A DNA stretch of 64,000 nt from Cladocopium goreaui (GCA_947184155.2 CAMXCT020000456.1:138501-202500), one strand, 5' to 3'; shown: positions 1 through 12,031, counted from the first letter of the stretch. Program-made: numbers and translations. Notes: generated from the sequence alone by a model not told the origin.

Positions 1-229
1 GGTAGAATGCCAATCCGTCCAAGTCCCCACAATAGGCCAACCTTCAAGTCACCACCACCATCAGAAATGAAAGTCCACGCAGCTCCGACAGCTCCAAGCT
101 TTTTGGCACAAAGCAAAGAGCTCAAAGCAAGATGCAGCCCACGAACCCGAATGCAGTCACATCGAACACTATTGTGAAACAAGTAGTTTGAACAGTCTAC
201 ATTTTCCCCGTTACCGTACCAGTGCACTG
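1..229. other. No feature seen
   Basis: Mixed-composition sequence with no convincing exon, motif or repeat; it borders the minisatellite that begins at about 230. Confidence 0.4.
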
Positions 230-1058
230 TAGACTGTGGAATGCGGAAGAGGGTGGAGTGTAAAGTGTAGAGTGTGGAGTGTGGAGTGAGGAGTGCACAG
301 TGTAAAGTGTAAAGTGTGGAGTGTAGAGTGTGGAGTGTGGCGTGTGGAGTGTAAAGTGTGGAGTGCAAAGTGCGGAGTGTAAAGTGTAAAGTGTGGCGTG
401 TAAAGTGTGGAGTGTGGAGTGAGGAGTGCACAGTGTAAAGTGTAAAGTGTGGAGTGTAGAGTGTGGAGTGTGGCGTGTGGAGTGTAAAGTGTGGAGTGCA
501 AAGTGCGGAGTGTAAAGTGTAAAGTGTGGCGTGTAAAGTGTGGAGTGTGGAGTGAGGAGTGCACAGTGTAAAGTGTAAAGTGTAAAGTGTAAAGTGTGGA
601 GTGTAGAGTGTGGAGTGTGGAGTGTGGCGTGTGGAGTGTGGAGTGTGAAGTGTGGAATGTGGAGTGTAAAGTGTAAAGTGTGGAGGGAGGAGTGTAAAGT
701 GTAAAGTGTAAAGTGTAAAGTGTGGGGTGTAAAGTGTAGAGTGTAGAATGTGGAGTGAGGAGTGAGGAGTGTAAAGTATAGAGTGTGGAGGGTGGAGGGT
801 GGAGTGTGGAGTATAAAGTGAGGAGTGCGGAGTGTAAAGTGTAAAGTGTGGAGTGTAAAGTGTAAAGTGGGGAGTGTCGTGCGCAGAGTGTGGAGTGTAG
901 TGTGGACATGTGGACGTATGTAGAGTGTGGAGTGTAGAGTGTGGAGTGTAAAGTGTAAAGTGTGGAGTGTAAAGTGTTGAGTGTGGAATGTTAAGTGTGG
1001 AGTGTGGAGTGCAAAGGGTGGAGTGTGGAGTGTGGAGTGTGGAATGTAGAGCAGGCAA
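230..1058. repeat. 10-bp minisatellite with 133-bp higher-order repeat
   Basis: The block is built from 10-bp units such as gtgtaaagtg and gtgtggagtg. A marker variant (gaggagtgcacag) recurs at about 288, 421 and 554, exactly 133 bp apart, so the units are organised into a higher-order repeat over the first half. The long open frames across it (Leu/His/Thr-rich on the minus strand) follow from the repeat lacking stops and are not taken as genes. Confidence 0.95.
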
Positions 1059-1330
1059 TGCGACACGTCTGAAGTGCTGCGCTTCCCACGCAAAATGACG
1101 ACAGGGATCTCCAAAATGTTGCTCCTGCCACGAAAACTTCAACTCATCTTGTGAAAACGATGCAAAAGTATTGCACCTGCCACACAAAGAACTTTCGACG
1201 CGTTACAAAACACGTCTGAATGTCACGAAGTGCCACGCCTGCCACGCGAAACGCAGCTACGCGACGCTGGAAACATGCAAAAGTGATCCCTTTTGCGGAA
1301 CTTACCATAGGCACGGCCATGCGGCCCTCA
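1059..1330. other. Diverged short repeats, no gene
   Basis: Related but diverged segments recur here, for example cacgtctgaa followed by a copy of ctgccacgcgaaa, suggesting an old tandem duplication. No coding signal is seen. Confidence 0.35.
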
Positions 1331-1418
1331 TGCGAACGGTTGCGAACGGTTGCGAACGGTTGCGAACGGTTGCGAACGGTTGCGGACGGTTGCGGACGGT
1401 TGCGGACGGTTGCGGACG
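1331..1418. repeat. Decanucleotide tandem repeat (gcgaacggtt / gcggacggtt)
   Basis: Five copies of tgcgaacggt are followed by three full copies and one partial copy of tgcggacggt. The single-base variant is segregated into blocks, which suggests local expansion of two subtypes. Confidence 0.95.
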
Positions 1419-1535
1419 TAAACGCAACGTCGAGCGAACACACCCTCAAACCCCCGACCCCCAGAGTGAAACCGGAACCCTTGCTACGCATTCGGGAAAA
1501 ACATCAAAAAACTAAAATGAACTGAACAGCCCGCA

Positions 1536-2175
1536 ACTAAATCCGCCCGCACCGAAGGTGCTGGGGCGTGATCTTCCGGATGGCACTCGTAAAAGGTTAC
1601 AGGTTTACCTGGGGGGGGGGGCATTTTTCGGCCAAAACCTCCTGTTTTTGATAAGTCGTGACGCTCGCCTTCAAAAAACACTGTAAAAAACAGTACGGAA
1701 GACACCTGTTCGTGAACGCGCCCGTCCAAAATCGGCAAGCGAAAAGTGAAAAAAACCCGTGTTTTTCAACTTTTTGACCTCAATTTTTTGGTTTGCAACA
1801 TCTTTTTTTGCGGTTCCGCAGGTGGCCGGGCCCGGAGGCGGATTTTTGAGTTTTTGGACCCGTTTTCGGACTGATTTTCGTCGTTTTGTGATAGCAGAAA
1901 CACTGGTTTTTACAGTGTTTTTCTGTTTTCTGCATGCTTGACGGCTAGCTTCAAAACTTCCAAAAACCTCGTAAATTACGCTGTTTTATGTTACGGTGTG
2001 AATGAAAACATCGTAAATACCAGTGTTTTTTGACGTTGGTTAAAAAAACACTGTAAATTACAGTGTTTTTGGCCACCTGACCCTCAAAAACCATGGTATT
2101 TGCAGTGGTTTCTGCTTCTCACCGCGCAAAAACACTGTAAATAACAGCAATTTCGCCGTTTTTTCATGTTTTTCG
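1536..2175. repeat. Interspersed repeat, copy A (cactgtaaa / cagtgtttt family)
   Basis: It opens with ctaaatccgcccgcaccg, carries a long G run near 1612-1621, then many inverted short motifs of the type aacactgtaaa and acagtgttttt. The same opening, G run and motifs occur at 9131-9950, so the two are probably copies of one interspersed family. No coding capacity is seen. Confidence 0.6.
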
Positions 2176-2272
2176 TTATTTTTTGAACTGCGTTGGTCCG
2201 CTATACATGGCTATCAAATTCTTCGCGTTTTTTTTTTCCGACAATCAGTACTTTCGGATGTTTTTGGTCTCA

Positions 2273-2363
2273 ATGGCCGACATCATTGGCAGTTACGAGC
2301 GGCTGCCCAACGATGCGGTGCGGGCGGTTGCCGTCGCGAAGCGACGTGAATATCCAATGTACA
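2273..2363 (+). CDS. Candidate first exon, product unknown
   Basis: An ATG at 2273 opens a GC-rich frame beginning MADIIGSYERLPNDAVRAVA, with clearly more protein-like composition than the surrounding AT-rich DNA. The exact 3' end and any following exon could not be placed. No family is recognised. It could be a chance open frame. Confidence 0.3.
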
Positions 2364-2439
2364 TCCAGTGTACATCCATGTACCACGTCTCTGGGCTCAG
2401 TACTGAAGAAAGCGCCGTGCTCCATAAGGTGCCTTAGCT

Positions 2440-5200
2440 CCATTTGAGACAAAACCAGCGCACCAAATGCTCCAGATATGCTTCCTTGCACTCAAAATGA
2501 CAGTTAAACATGGTTGAACAAATATTGAGCAAATATTTAACAAATATTGAACATGTGTGGTGTGTGGTTGTTTTGCACTGTTTTGTTTCAAGCAGAGCTC
2601 AATGCCCAATCTGGTCGCACGATGATGTCGATGGTGCCAATGGTCGTTTCCAGGCGAACCTAGAAGATCTAGAAGCTGAATGTTTGACCAATGTGCCATA
2701 CCTATCCATACCTGATCTCTCCCTGCCTCTCTCTCCCTCTCTCTCCTCGGGACAAGCTTCAGCCCATGTTTCTCTGTCTCTCGGGCTGGTGCCGTATGTG
2801 CTACGGGACCACTTGGCATCAGCGGGCCAAGGTCTGCATCCTGCAACTTTTCTATTACTTTTCTCACAAGTCATCCAAGTCATCGCGAAAGCCTGCCGAC
2901 CTTGCCTCAGGAAGAGAAACTCCCGGAGGAACCTCGGGTGCTCCACAGGTGCTCCACAGCTCCCGAGAATTCCAGAGAACCAGTTGGACACACGCTAAAC
3001 ATCGCTAGCACAACCCGTCCCGAAACCAGGGGCCCTAACCAAGTTTTCCATCGGCACAGCCTTGGAACCATCATTGGACTTCGTTGATTGGACCAGAGTC
3101 AATTGGTCTGGAGTGGGTATAAGTTTGTGCCATTTCACATCAATAGACTGCTCTTGTTCTTCTGATTTCTTCTGTTTGTTTCCATATTGTCAGCAGATCA
3201 GAGACTTTTGGCTTCTTGGTTCATCGTGTTCTGTCTTTGCCTAGCTTGTTCCTAAAGCATGTTAAGTAGATATGTCATGTCCCCTTTGTGAAGCTCTATA
3301 AATATGTGTCTTGTTTGGTCGAACCGGTTTTCCGCACTCAGTGGGCTGTTGCCAACGCATGTTCCAACTAACCCTGCATGCAACGAAGTAAGAACTTGGC
3401 CGTCTGATCCGTCCGTTGATGCCACATTGTCACATTGACACGCTCCATTTTTCTAGAATTATGAAGGGAGATTTTGGCCAACCTCTGGAAAACATAAAAT
3501 ATGTAATTAGTATTTCAAAAAAAAACTGCAAAATAAAAAAGTGCCTGGAACTGTACCTGGAAATAGGTAGTAGTATATACTAAAAGAAAAAAATAGTAAC
3601 TTGTGAGTAGGCAAAACGCCGGGGGAATTAGAACTGTGCATTCATAGATAATTGGTAACAGTAAAAGGGACTATTGTAATTCTGCTGGCATTTGTATGGT
3701 TTAACTATGTTTAACTAATAGTTCGCATTTGCAGTTCGCATTCCAGCTTCACCTGGCCAAAGAGGGTTCAAGGCTCATATTCCATGAAAAGAGAGTGCTC
3801 AGTTGACCCGTAGTTGGCATGTACACATCAGGCAAGAGATCTGGCCAATCTACTGGTGCCGCGAGTGTGGATGTCTCTTTGCTGCAGCTTTTCTTCTCTC
3901 CCTGTCTGGGATGGCGTTGCTGCAGGCTTGGCTTGGCTCGGTCCCTGCGTGCCCAGTATCTTAGAAAATGACACATCTGCTTTTTTCACCGTATCCTTCC
4001 ATGGTCTTCCATGTGTACTTCCATGTCTTTCCACTATGTTTCCTCTGCGCAATTCAAAGCCTTGCTTTCGTCTCACTTTGTCTGCACGTCTCTAAGGTTC
4101 TGTCGCAGCTTGGCGGCTTCTAGATTTCACATACAGTCTGGGTCGCCCTTTCCATGTGTTCGCTTCCCTCGTTGCGGATACAGTATTTCAAGATATATAA
4201 TGCATGGATTTTTCTCATAAGCTTCCTTCAGATACCAAGTTTTGCAGAAGATAACCATACTTCTCATACTTCTCATACTTCTCAACTCGGTGCTTTATAG
4301 TGCTTGCAAGAGTGTGTCTGCGGCATTGAGGTTCCAATTTTATCTTTGCAAGGCTCATGCACACCGGGATTCATCAGACATATCCCTGTGGGTTTCTTCC
4401 AAGCAAAATCCCATTTACCTTCCATATTTACACGTTCTTTTCGCTACCTTGGCAAGCGCTCTTGCTCCATTTTTGCTCCAGCAAAAGCTGCAGGTTTGCC
4501 CCAGAAAGAAAGAAAACACTCATTGTGCAGAGCGAAAGAGACTCTTCAGGAGAGCAGGGTGCTTTGGCAACTTCAAGGAAAAGCACATCTTGTCAGGGCT
4601 AGTGACACATTTGCGTCTATCGTAGGTTCAGAAAAGAAATACCAAAGTCAGGATAGTAGTTGTTGGAATTTGCACGAGAAAAACGCGTGAGCTAGTGGAG
4701 AGCACAATTCCCTTCGGTCTTCTAGGCCGTTGGCTTCTCCAAACACTGCATTTGCAGCATCCTGAAACAAGCGCTTGGCAAGATGACAAAGAGCACAAAA
4801 TCATTGAAAATCATTGAAAAGCATTAAGCACTGTTACCCCGAACTGTTACCATTAAATGTGTTTTTCCATTTTGGTGACCATGGGCCTTTTACCATCTGC
4901 TGTGTAAAGTCGCTATTTTCTGCCTGCTCAGCCTGCTTAAGCACACTCTCCTCCACCTTGGAAAAAAAGAAGTGCTCATCTCAGACCTACCACCTCTGCA
5001 TCTATTTGGGGATCTCACCGAGATCAAGGAATTGTCCAATCAAGCGTCTCAGCACTAGGCCCATCTGTCAGTACCTGCCAGTTGCATCAGAACCTGGAGG
5101 AAAGTAGAGCGCTGGCGTAAGCAATGCCCTGTCTTGAATCATTTGAATCCCCAAAAGAAAATGGGCACGGCAGCCCTTACATTTCAAGACCTCTCCACAG
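2440..5200. other. Intergenic stretch, weak minus-strand coding hints only
   Basis: No gene can be supported. A Lys-rich frame and a second frame containing VDWPDLLPDVYMPT at about 3749-4080 (minus) have protein-like composition but no identifiable exon borders. A 9-bp repeat (tacttctca, three copies) lies near 4257-4283. Confidence 0.3.
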
Positions 5201-5202
5201 CA

Positions 5203-5504
5203 TCTCCAAGGCCAAGGCCAATTCATCGCCTGGTCCATATCCCTCGGGAACGGTTGCCTGCGAAGTCTACATGGGTCTACATGCATCTGTTTTGAAAAGG
5301 GATCCAATATGATCCAATGACATCCAAAAATCAATGAAACAAAGAAACAAACAAGTCAAATGAAACAACTCAAACAAATTAAGCCTTTTGAACAATGCGA
5401 ACAATGCGACCAATGCAACCCTGGCCTTCACATTTTCTGGACGACCTTTCACGGGGATGGAGAGGATCGAGCCAGGTGCTGCACCGTCCGGAATGGTGAT
5501 TGTC
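5203..5504 (-). CDS. Two exons of a protein with P-[DE]-G-x-x-x-G repeats
   Basis: Exon A (5504-5420) follows an AG|G acceptor and reads through TITIPDGAAPGSILSIPV to a GT donor. Exon B (5257 to about 5204) follows another AG|G acceptor and reads ATVPEGYGPGDELALALE. Phase agrees across the junction: A ends on a complete codon and B starts on one. The two exons carry the same short module (V/I-P-D/E-G, then G-S/D, then L/I) one after the other. Repeats of this kind are common in algal and plant proteins, but no function is assigned. Upstream and downstream exons were not found. The codon-by-codon similarity of the two modules is the main support. Confidence 0.55.
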
Positions 5505-6348
5505 CTTGGCACTTGGGGCGGTGAGATGCTGTGAGGAACTTGGTTTCAAAATTTATCAAATGTCAAATGAAGCGAAGCGAGTCGTTAAGCGTTTCTTTTG
5601 AAGTGCGTGTTGCCTCATACTTCATGATACTTCATGATGTCCAATGTCCAAAATGTCTCTGTCCAAAAGTCAATTCTTCAGAATTGACGTAAAGTGTTCT
5701 TGTTTTCATCACCAACTTGCCTGATCTGCGTTTTTGCGCCGGACAACGACGTTTATAGAAGCTGGGTGGGGGGGGTTAGAAAACGACATGAAAGTAACTC
5801 TTTGAAACGAAGTCACGTATGTTAACGCAGCCTGCAATCTCACTAGAAATGCAACTGCAACGAGTCCAAGGGTAGTTTTTGCTGGCATCTCGAGGTCATT
5901 GATACATTTCTTTCTTGACAGGAAGGACTGCGAGTAAGCATAGTATAGGATATGGTGTAAAGTCTAAATGTTTCAACAGGAACCGTCCAACAAATCTAGT
6001 GAACGCCCTGACGGCACTCATAACAGTCGTAGCAGTCGAACCCAACACCCCAACAATGTCTTGCCAAGCAAACATCTTGAGTTGTGTTTTGCTTGGATTG
6101 CAAAAATATCAAAAATGCATATTGCAAACATCTGAATGCACTGCCTTCTTACTCCCCAACATTGAAACGTAGAAAGAATGCGCCAAAAACTGTTGTCAGG
6201 ATCTCGATGCTGAAACAAGTTCTCTGTGACAAATTCGAAATCTAAAGCAGCTGAATCTTTGTCTTATGCTGCATCGGTATCATCGGTCTTCTAGACTGTG
6301 ATACTAAAATTTGATCATGAATGCCTGCTATGCTCAGATGGAACACAC

Positions 6349-6673
6349 CTTTCTTGATGGTACCCCAAAACCGAGGGTGGCACAACTGCATAGCCGACTG
6401 CATCTTCCCCTTGCACCTGCGACCGAAAGCAGACACTGAAGGACTTTGTGACAGTCTCGCACTGTTTCAGAAGCAAAAACAGCACCTCTCCAACCTTCAA
6501 AATCCTCGAACCTTCTTTTCAACATTCCTTTAACATTTGTTTAAGTCTTGAAAGTGCCATGAGAACCTCACCCAACTCACGAAGGGCCATACGCTGCGTC
6601 AAGTTTTGAAGGTAGAAATTGTCTTGCCAAAGGTTCAAGGAGTCTCTGGGGCACCAATGCGAATCCGAGATGT
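6349..6673 (-). CDS. Candidate exons, product unknown
   Basis: A frame at about 6673-6581 containing SLNLWQDNFYLQNLTQRMAL ends at a strong GTGAGT donor. A second segment, 6416-6349, lies between an AG|G acceptor and a GTGTGT donor, but its reading phase is not settled. It follows SKP1 downstream on the same strand. No family is recognised, and the acceptor of the first segment is not of the AG|G type used by the well-supported genes. Confidence 0.3.
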
Positions 6674-7233
6674 CTGCAGTCTGCTGCAATTGCTGCAAGT
6701 TCAGCATCTTCGTTGGTTCACAAAGCTGACTCAACTCATTGTAAATAGCATGCTTTTAATGATCCTATATCTGAGCTGGAGAAATGCAGCAAGTGGGAAA
6801 TCGAGATAATATATCTGTATTCTGTCCAAAAATACCAAGTGGTGCCAGAACTAAGTAACAGCACAATTTCGCAGAATGCACTGTAGAGGCACGACTTCAC
6901 AACGTAGTGAGGCTTGAAATGCAGGAAAATGCAAGTCACAATAGTCACAAGTGCAACGCGTTTTGTGTTTTGGTATTCCGAGGCATGTCTGCCGTGAAAC
7001 GACCGCACCGCAGTGAAAGCACTGCTACCGTGTTGCCGTTCTTGGGAACATCATAAGAAATGTGATGGCTTTAACACAAATCAAATAGATCACAAAATAA
7101 ATAGTACAAATGTGTAGGAAAACTATGAAACAATCACATAAAGACTGCACGGGGGAAACTACACCGGGATTTTGAGTGAGTGAATCATGCGATAGTCGGT
7201 GAATGTCGGTAAGTCACAAGACTCACTCGCAAA

Positions 7234-10200
7234 TCAAGCGTCTTCACACCAACGGTTCTCCTCCGAGGTGCCGCAGTGCCACTTGTCACATGAGAAACAC
7301 ATGAGAAACACATGAGGTGCCACATGGTGCCACTTAAGCGGAGCCGTAGCACATCGTCCCATCGTCTCAAAAGCCTGTCCTCACGCACTTGCGCTTCCTC
7401 CTCTGGTGTAAAATCATTCACAATATTAAACCTGACGCTGGACCAGCTGGAAGCAAGAGAAAGTTCGCACGTTTCGTCACAATTCCATTCATCAAGAGGC
7501 ATACCAGCACTTTTTATCCTTGAATCCTTGAATACTACCAACAACAATCCGACATATTTGGACTCTTCAATGGATGCCAAATGGATATCAGATTCACATC
7601 TGAGCTGAACACTGCTTGCGAATCTCTTCCGTGTTCTTGCCTTTGATCATGGAGGCAACCTGAAAGAACCCTTTTAGACTTTGATGCGCTCCGTTTCACA
7701 ACATGTTATGGCCGCCCTTATGGCTTTATAACACGCGTTCACACACTGTGCCATGTTACAGACCTTCGCGCAAGTCAAGTCCAGAAGGCTCTTGATGTCA
7801 AGATAATTGGCAGCCAAAATCAGCTCGAAAAGGACCTGAGCTCGATAGTAACTCGGATTGAAAACAAGCAAAGCATGGCACAGCTTCTTGCACTCAAATT
7901 ATATCAAATTACAGTATACTGTTACCATTTGCCGGGGCCTCCTGTTCAATGTTGACATACCTGGAGGGTGCGAATTCCACACAACTTGAGACTTGACTTG
8001 AGTTGCTTCAAATGTTGAAGTGCTAAAACGGCTGTGGGGCACTCATTGTCCCACTCAGAGACGCCACATTCAACCAAGTTCGTACCTGCCAGCGTTGTTC
8101 CGATGTAACAAGGGCAGACCTGCATCTGTGCCGGGGCTCACTCTTCAGGGGCTTCTGAATCTCTTCAGGCGGATTGTCCTTGTGGTACCTGAGGAAAGGA
8201 TGCAAAATGTTGGAACAAAAGCACACGCAGGACTGGAACTTTGCTTTGCTATAGTGCTTCTGGGAATCTCTCCTGCAATAGTCAATGACCTGGCATTGCG
8301 AGCAGAAATGCTCAAATCCAGGATTGCAGCTAAGGCTTAGGATTCTTGCAAACAGGCCCATGGCCCCAGACCTTGCTTAAGATGGCGGTCTTCACGTTTG
8401 GCAAGGGAATCTCTTCATCTGTGCCACTGTCTTCCACCATGTTCCTTATGACCAGTCAGTGTATACATTACCTATCAGCAAGCATCGATGAAACTGCAGG
8501 TTTCAAGCGGGAACATGCTGTGGGTGGCATTTGCTGCAAGGGTCTGACTTGTTGAAGGGGCAGAAGAGCCATTGCTACAGTACTGCCCCAGGCACTATAA
8601 TTCACCTCCGATTCACACTAATCTACCTTAAGTTGCCTTAACTTGCCTTAAGTCGCCGTAACTCCGTAACTGACCTCTCGATTATTGTCTTGGTGCCACT
8701 TCTGCTCAGAACCAGGCTTGATGAGGGTAGACATGCAGGCCACTTCCGGCTCCACCTGCGGCAGATTTTGATACGCCGTACACCACTATATGTGAGTTTC
8801 AAATGCTTCAAATAGACACACAGGTTTCAAAACTAAAGCATTCCAGATTTGTGTTCTCAAAATGATGAAGCAAGCAAGTGAAAAGATAAGCTGGAAAAAA
8901 AAGTCTTTGAGACAAGCACTTGAAGAAAAAAATGTGACTGAGCATTCTATGCTCATTGCAACTCTCGAACGTTGTTCATCATATTTCATAATTCCTTTGT
9001 TATGTGCTCTGCTGTCTAGTTGTAGAGCGTCTGCTTTTGATTTGTTCACATACTAGTGTTTGACTGTTTTTTTTGTGCTCTTTATATAAGCGGTATTGAT
9101 TCTAAGGTTTGCACGTGAGTTTTCCATAGTCTAAATCCGCCCACACCGCTTTGGCGGTGAAGGCGTGCTTATTGGGGGGCAACAGCAACACTAAATGCTC
9201 AATGACATTTGTTAATATAGCAGTCGCTATATCAGCTTTAGCTGGGGGGGGGGCCAAAAACGGTTTCGCACCGAGACCAGACCCCAAAAACGGTTTCGCA
9301 CCGAGACCAGAATTCGGTGGTGTTTTCGACATTTTTCGAGGATTTTTGGGTGTCTGAGCCCAAGAGGGTATTGAAATGGAATTTTGGGTCATTTTGGTAG
9401 CTTTCCGGCAATGGAAAAACGGCCAAAAATGAAAAAAACATTGTACATAGCAAGATTTTGCAGGGTTTTTGGATGCCAGAGCATTGAAAACACTGCAAAA
9501 ACAAGTGTTTTGGACTGACGTTATAGCAAAAAACGTGTAAATTACCGTATGCTTGACTGGAAACATTACAAAAACACTGTCAAAAGCAATGTTTTGGAAG
9601 GATTTACTGCCTTTATGGCAAAAAACGTGTAAATTACCGTCTGTTTGACTGGAAACATTGGAAAAACACTGTCAAAAACAATGTTTTGGAAGGATTTCTT
9701 ATATATATGTTGGAGTTGGCTACCGGCATTGGAACATGGAAAAATTGAAGAAAACACTGTAAATAGCGGTATTTTCAACGGTTGGGGAGATAAGGGAATT
9801 GGAAGCATTGTCGAACATGATGTTTTCGACCGGTTTTATGGCGACAAAAGTGTAAAGTACCGTGCTTTGAAGGAAACCATTGCAAAAACATGGAAAACAC
9901 ATTCAAAGAACACGGGATTTGGGGGACTATCTAGGCGTCGTTGTCTAGCTATTTGAAATTCCGCAGCTTGGAGAGCCTCCAAGGGAGGGAAAAGTGAAAA
10001 TTCCATAGCTTGGGAAGCTGTCACGGCGGGGAACAGTGAAAATTCCCTAGCTTGGGAAGCCCCCACGGGGGGGAAAAGTGAAAATTCCCTAGCTTGGGGA
10101 GCCCCCACGGGGGGGAAAAGTGAAAATTCCCTAGCTTGGGGAGCCCCCACAGGGGGGGAAAGTGAAAATTCTTAGCTTGGGGAGCCCCCACGGGGGGAAA

Positions 10201-12031
10201 CCACCCTTAGCCCCTCTCACGGACCGAAATAAACCTGCGGTGTGGGCGGCCACCCCACGCGGAGCGGGGTGAATATACTCTCTGCCGTTTTGCACGTTTT
10301 TTGTCTTCGTCTTCTTCGTCTTTTTCTTCTTGTTCTTCTTCTTTTTCTTCTGTACAGCTAGTTTTTTCCAACAATTTTCCAACTGTGAATGAATTGTTGT
10401 GTTCATGCAATATTCAGGTGTTCTCTTTGGAACTATCCTGCTATTGCTAGTCTATGATGGCAAAAAGTTGCTCATGTTGCTCATGTCGTGAAATGTTGTA
10501 TTTTGCTCTGGAATAGATCTTGGCCAGTTCAATATAGGTCATGCTGCTAGAGCATCGATTAGTACACAGGTACCCTTCAACGAATCCGCTCTCACATGTC
10601 TCTACTTCGTATCAAGATATTAAGCAGTGTTCTTACAGTCTTTCTGCTGTTTTCTGCATACTTTCTTGCAAGCTGGATAGAGTAGAATGGCATTGCTTAG
10701 CCCAAACCAAAACCAGGGGATCCTTCCTAACAGTCCTCACAGTGAAGAAACGCGGACTGACATGTCTTATCCAATTCTTATCCTAAATAGAGTTGCTTGC
10801 CAGAGAAACACTTCGCATCTGATCCATGAAATGGCTTTGCTGTGATACTGATCATTTACTGGATTGTTTCTCACGCAACGCTCCAGAAGTCAAGTACAGC
10901 AAAAGAAAAAGTATTTTCACAACTGTAGGAAGCGAAACAATTTTCACAGGGCTGTATATAAATGACGGCACACCAATTTGAACGGGCCAAGAAATGCTGT
11001 CACATAACGGGACACACTTGTTGTAGTCAAGTTCGCAATGAAGGAGGCGGCAAAGTAGTAGCCAGTAGAGGACGAATAGAGATGAGATACATTAATTTTG
11101 GAAAAGAAAGTGTCGAAGCAAGGAAAGAATACAATTAAGTCGGAAAATCACTAAAGCAAAACCAGAGTGGCACGTTTTGTGGGTGAACGCTCTGTTGTCA
11201 CGTATCGATCCGACTGATCTTGAAGTTGAAACAAACCGAAGAACTCTTCTCCTCTCGTGGGTGACCGTGTCTCTGCCGCCTTTGCCGTGCATCCCTTCAA
11301 TGAAAGTGGATTCTATTTCGACTCATCTCTGATTCTGCCTGAATCTTCAACAAAATCCTAGATCTATTCTTGCCGGACTCTTTTTTGCTCAAACAACGGT
11401 GCTTTTGCAGAGTGTTTGGTGTCTGTGTGTGTATTTCCCCTGGGCTCCCGTTTATTTATTATCCTTTCTGTTGGTTTCTTGGCAAGAAGAGCGCATGGAC
11501 TCAGACTTTTGACTCGACGATCCAATTGAAGAATGTGGAGCACAAATGACTTGTTGCATACCTGTTTCAGAAACCTGGAAATTTACTGGCGGCTTGCACA
11601 AACAATCAAAGCACGTTCTCGAAGGCAAAACATACACTCGTCCTTCCCGGCACCCCCGTCACAGACCTCACAATAACTTTTTGTTCCTGATAGGCTTGAC
11701 ATACGTAAGGCAAATTATTCCAGGGAGTGTTGAGAGTTTTGAAAATGTAATGAAAAAGGCATTAAAAGACTACTCAGAACTTAAAACAAAAGTCAGGAAT
11801 CACTACCCATAGCCTGGCATAGCCTTTGCTTTCTTGGCCAATGCCTGTTCCCTTATGGGTACCCATCTGCCAAACCGAGCACATAGCAAAGTATGACAGC
11901 ACGAGCAGCACGATGCCTCAAAGATCTCACCCTGGGAAGACTTCAGTGTCAGCTTCTCGCCCTGCCATAGGCGATCTATCCACAAAGCACGGCCAAATCC
12001 CCTCCAAAGTCACCAGCTCCGCCTCCGCCAT
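7234..12031 (-). CDS. SKP1: SKP1, SCF ubiquitin ligase adaptor (12 exons)
   Basis: SKP1 links cullin-1 to F-box proteins in SCF ubiquitin ligases. Exons (minus strand): 12031-12014, 11961-11917, 8755-8718, 8444-8372, 8289-8273, 8188-8142, 8085-8043, 7960-7939, 7835-7764, 7659-7613, 7431-7380 and 7260-7234 (stop). Together they give 166 residues, against about 160-165 for the family, and phase agrees at all 11 junctions. Recognisable SKP1 blocks are LKSSQGEIFE, EDSGTDEEIPLPNVK, DNPPEEIQKPLKS, VLFELILAANYLDIKSLLDL, NDFTPEEEAQVRE and the terminus ENRWCEDA. The N-terminal BTB/POZ-like fold and the C-terminal F-box-binding helices are both complete. Exons are 17-73 nt. All introns end AG and are followed by G; donors are GT (6), GC (3) and GA (2). 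The first exon (ATG at 12031, 52-nt intron) is the least certain. The second intron is about 3.2 kb and repeat-filled. No disabling change was seen. Confidence 0.93.
9131..9950. repeat. Interspersed repeat, copy B, inside SKP1 intron
   Basis: It starts ctaaatccgcccacaccg like the copy at 1536, has a G run near 9243-9252, and contains the same aacactgtaaa and caaaaacactgtc motifs. A 35-bp segment (ccaaaaacggtttcgcaccgagaccag) is tandemly duplicated at 9254-9311. Confidence 0.6.
9960..10200. repeat. 42-bp tandem repeat
   Basis: About five copies of a unit containing gtgaaaattccctagcttgg followed by gagcccccacgggg. The gtgaaaattcc start recurs at about 10036, 10079 and 10120, a period near 42 bp. 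Because 42 is a multiple of three, the minus strand has a periodic 14-residue open frame, but this lies within an SKP1 intron and is not a gene. Confidence 0.85.

Larger units (their letters stand above)
8756..11916 (-). other. Large intron of SKP1 with a GC donor
   Basis: It runs from a GC donor after the codons for EIFE to a CAG|G acceptor before VEPEVA. It contains an interspersed repeat (9131-9950), a 42-bp tandem repeat (about 9960-10200) and a pyrimidine-rich tract (about 10300-10350). No exon was found inside it; 10,400-11,900 shows no recognisable feature. Confidence 0.8.

Noticed and set aside
6315..6500. B9-type domain suggested by GYAVVPPSVLGYHQ in one frame
   Set aside because: The segment is open in all three frames, neighbouring B9 motifs are absent and the phase could not be fixed.
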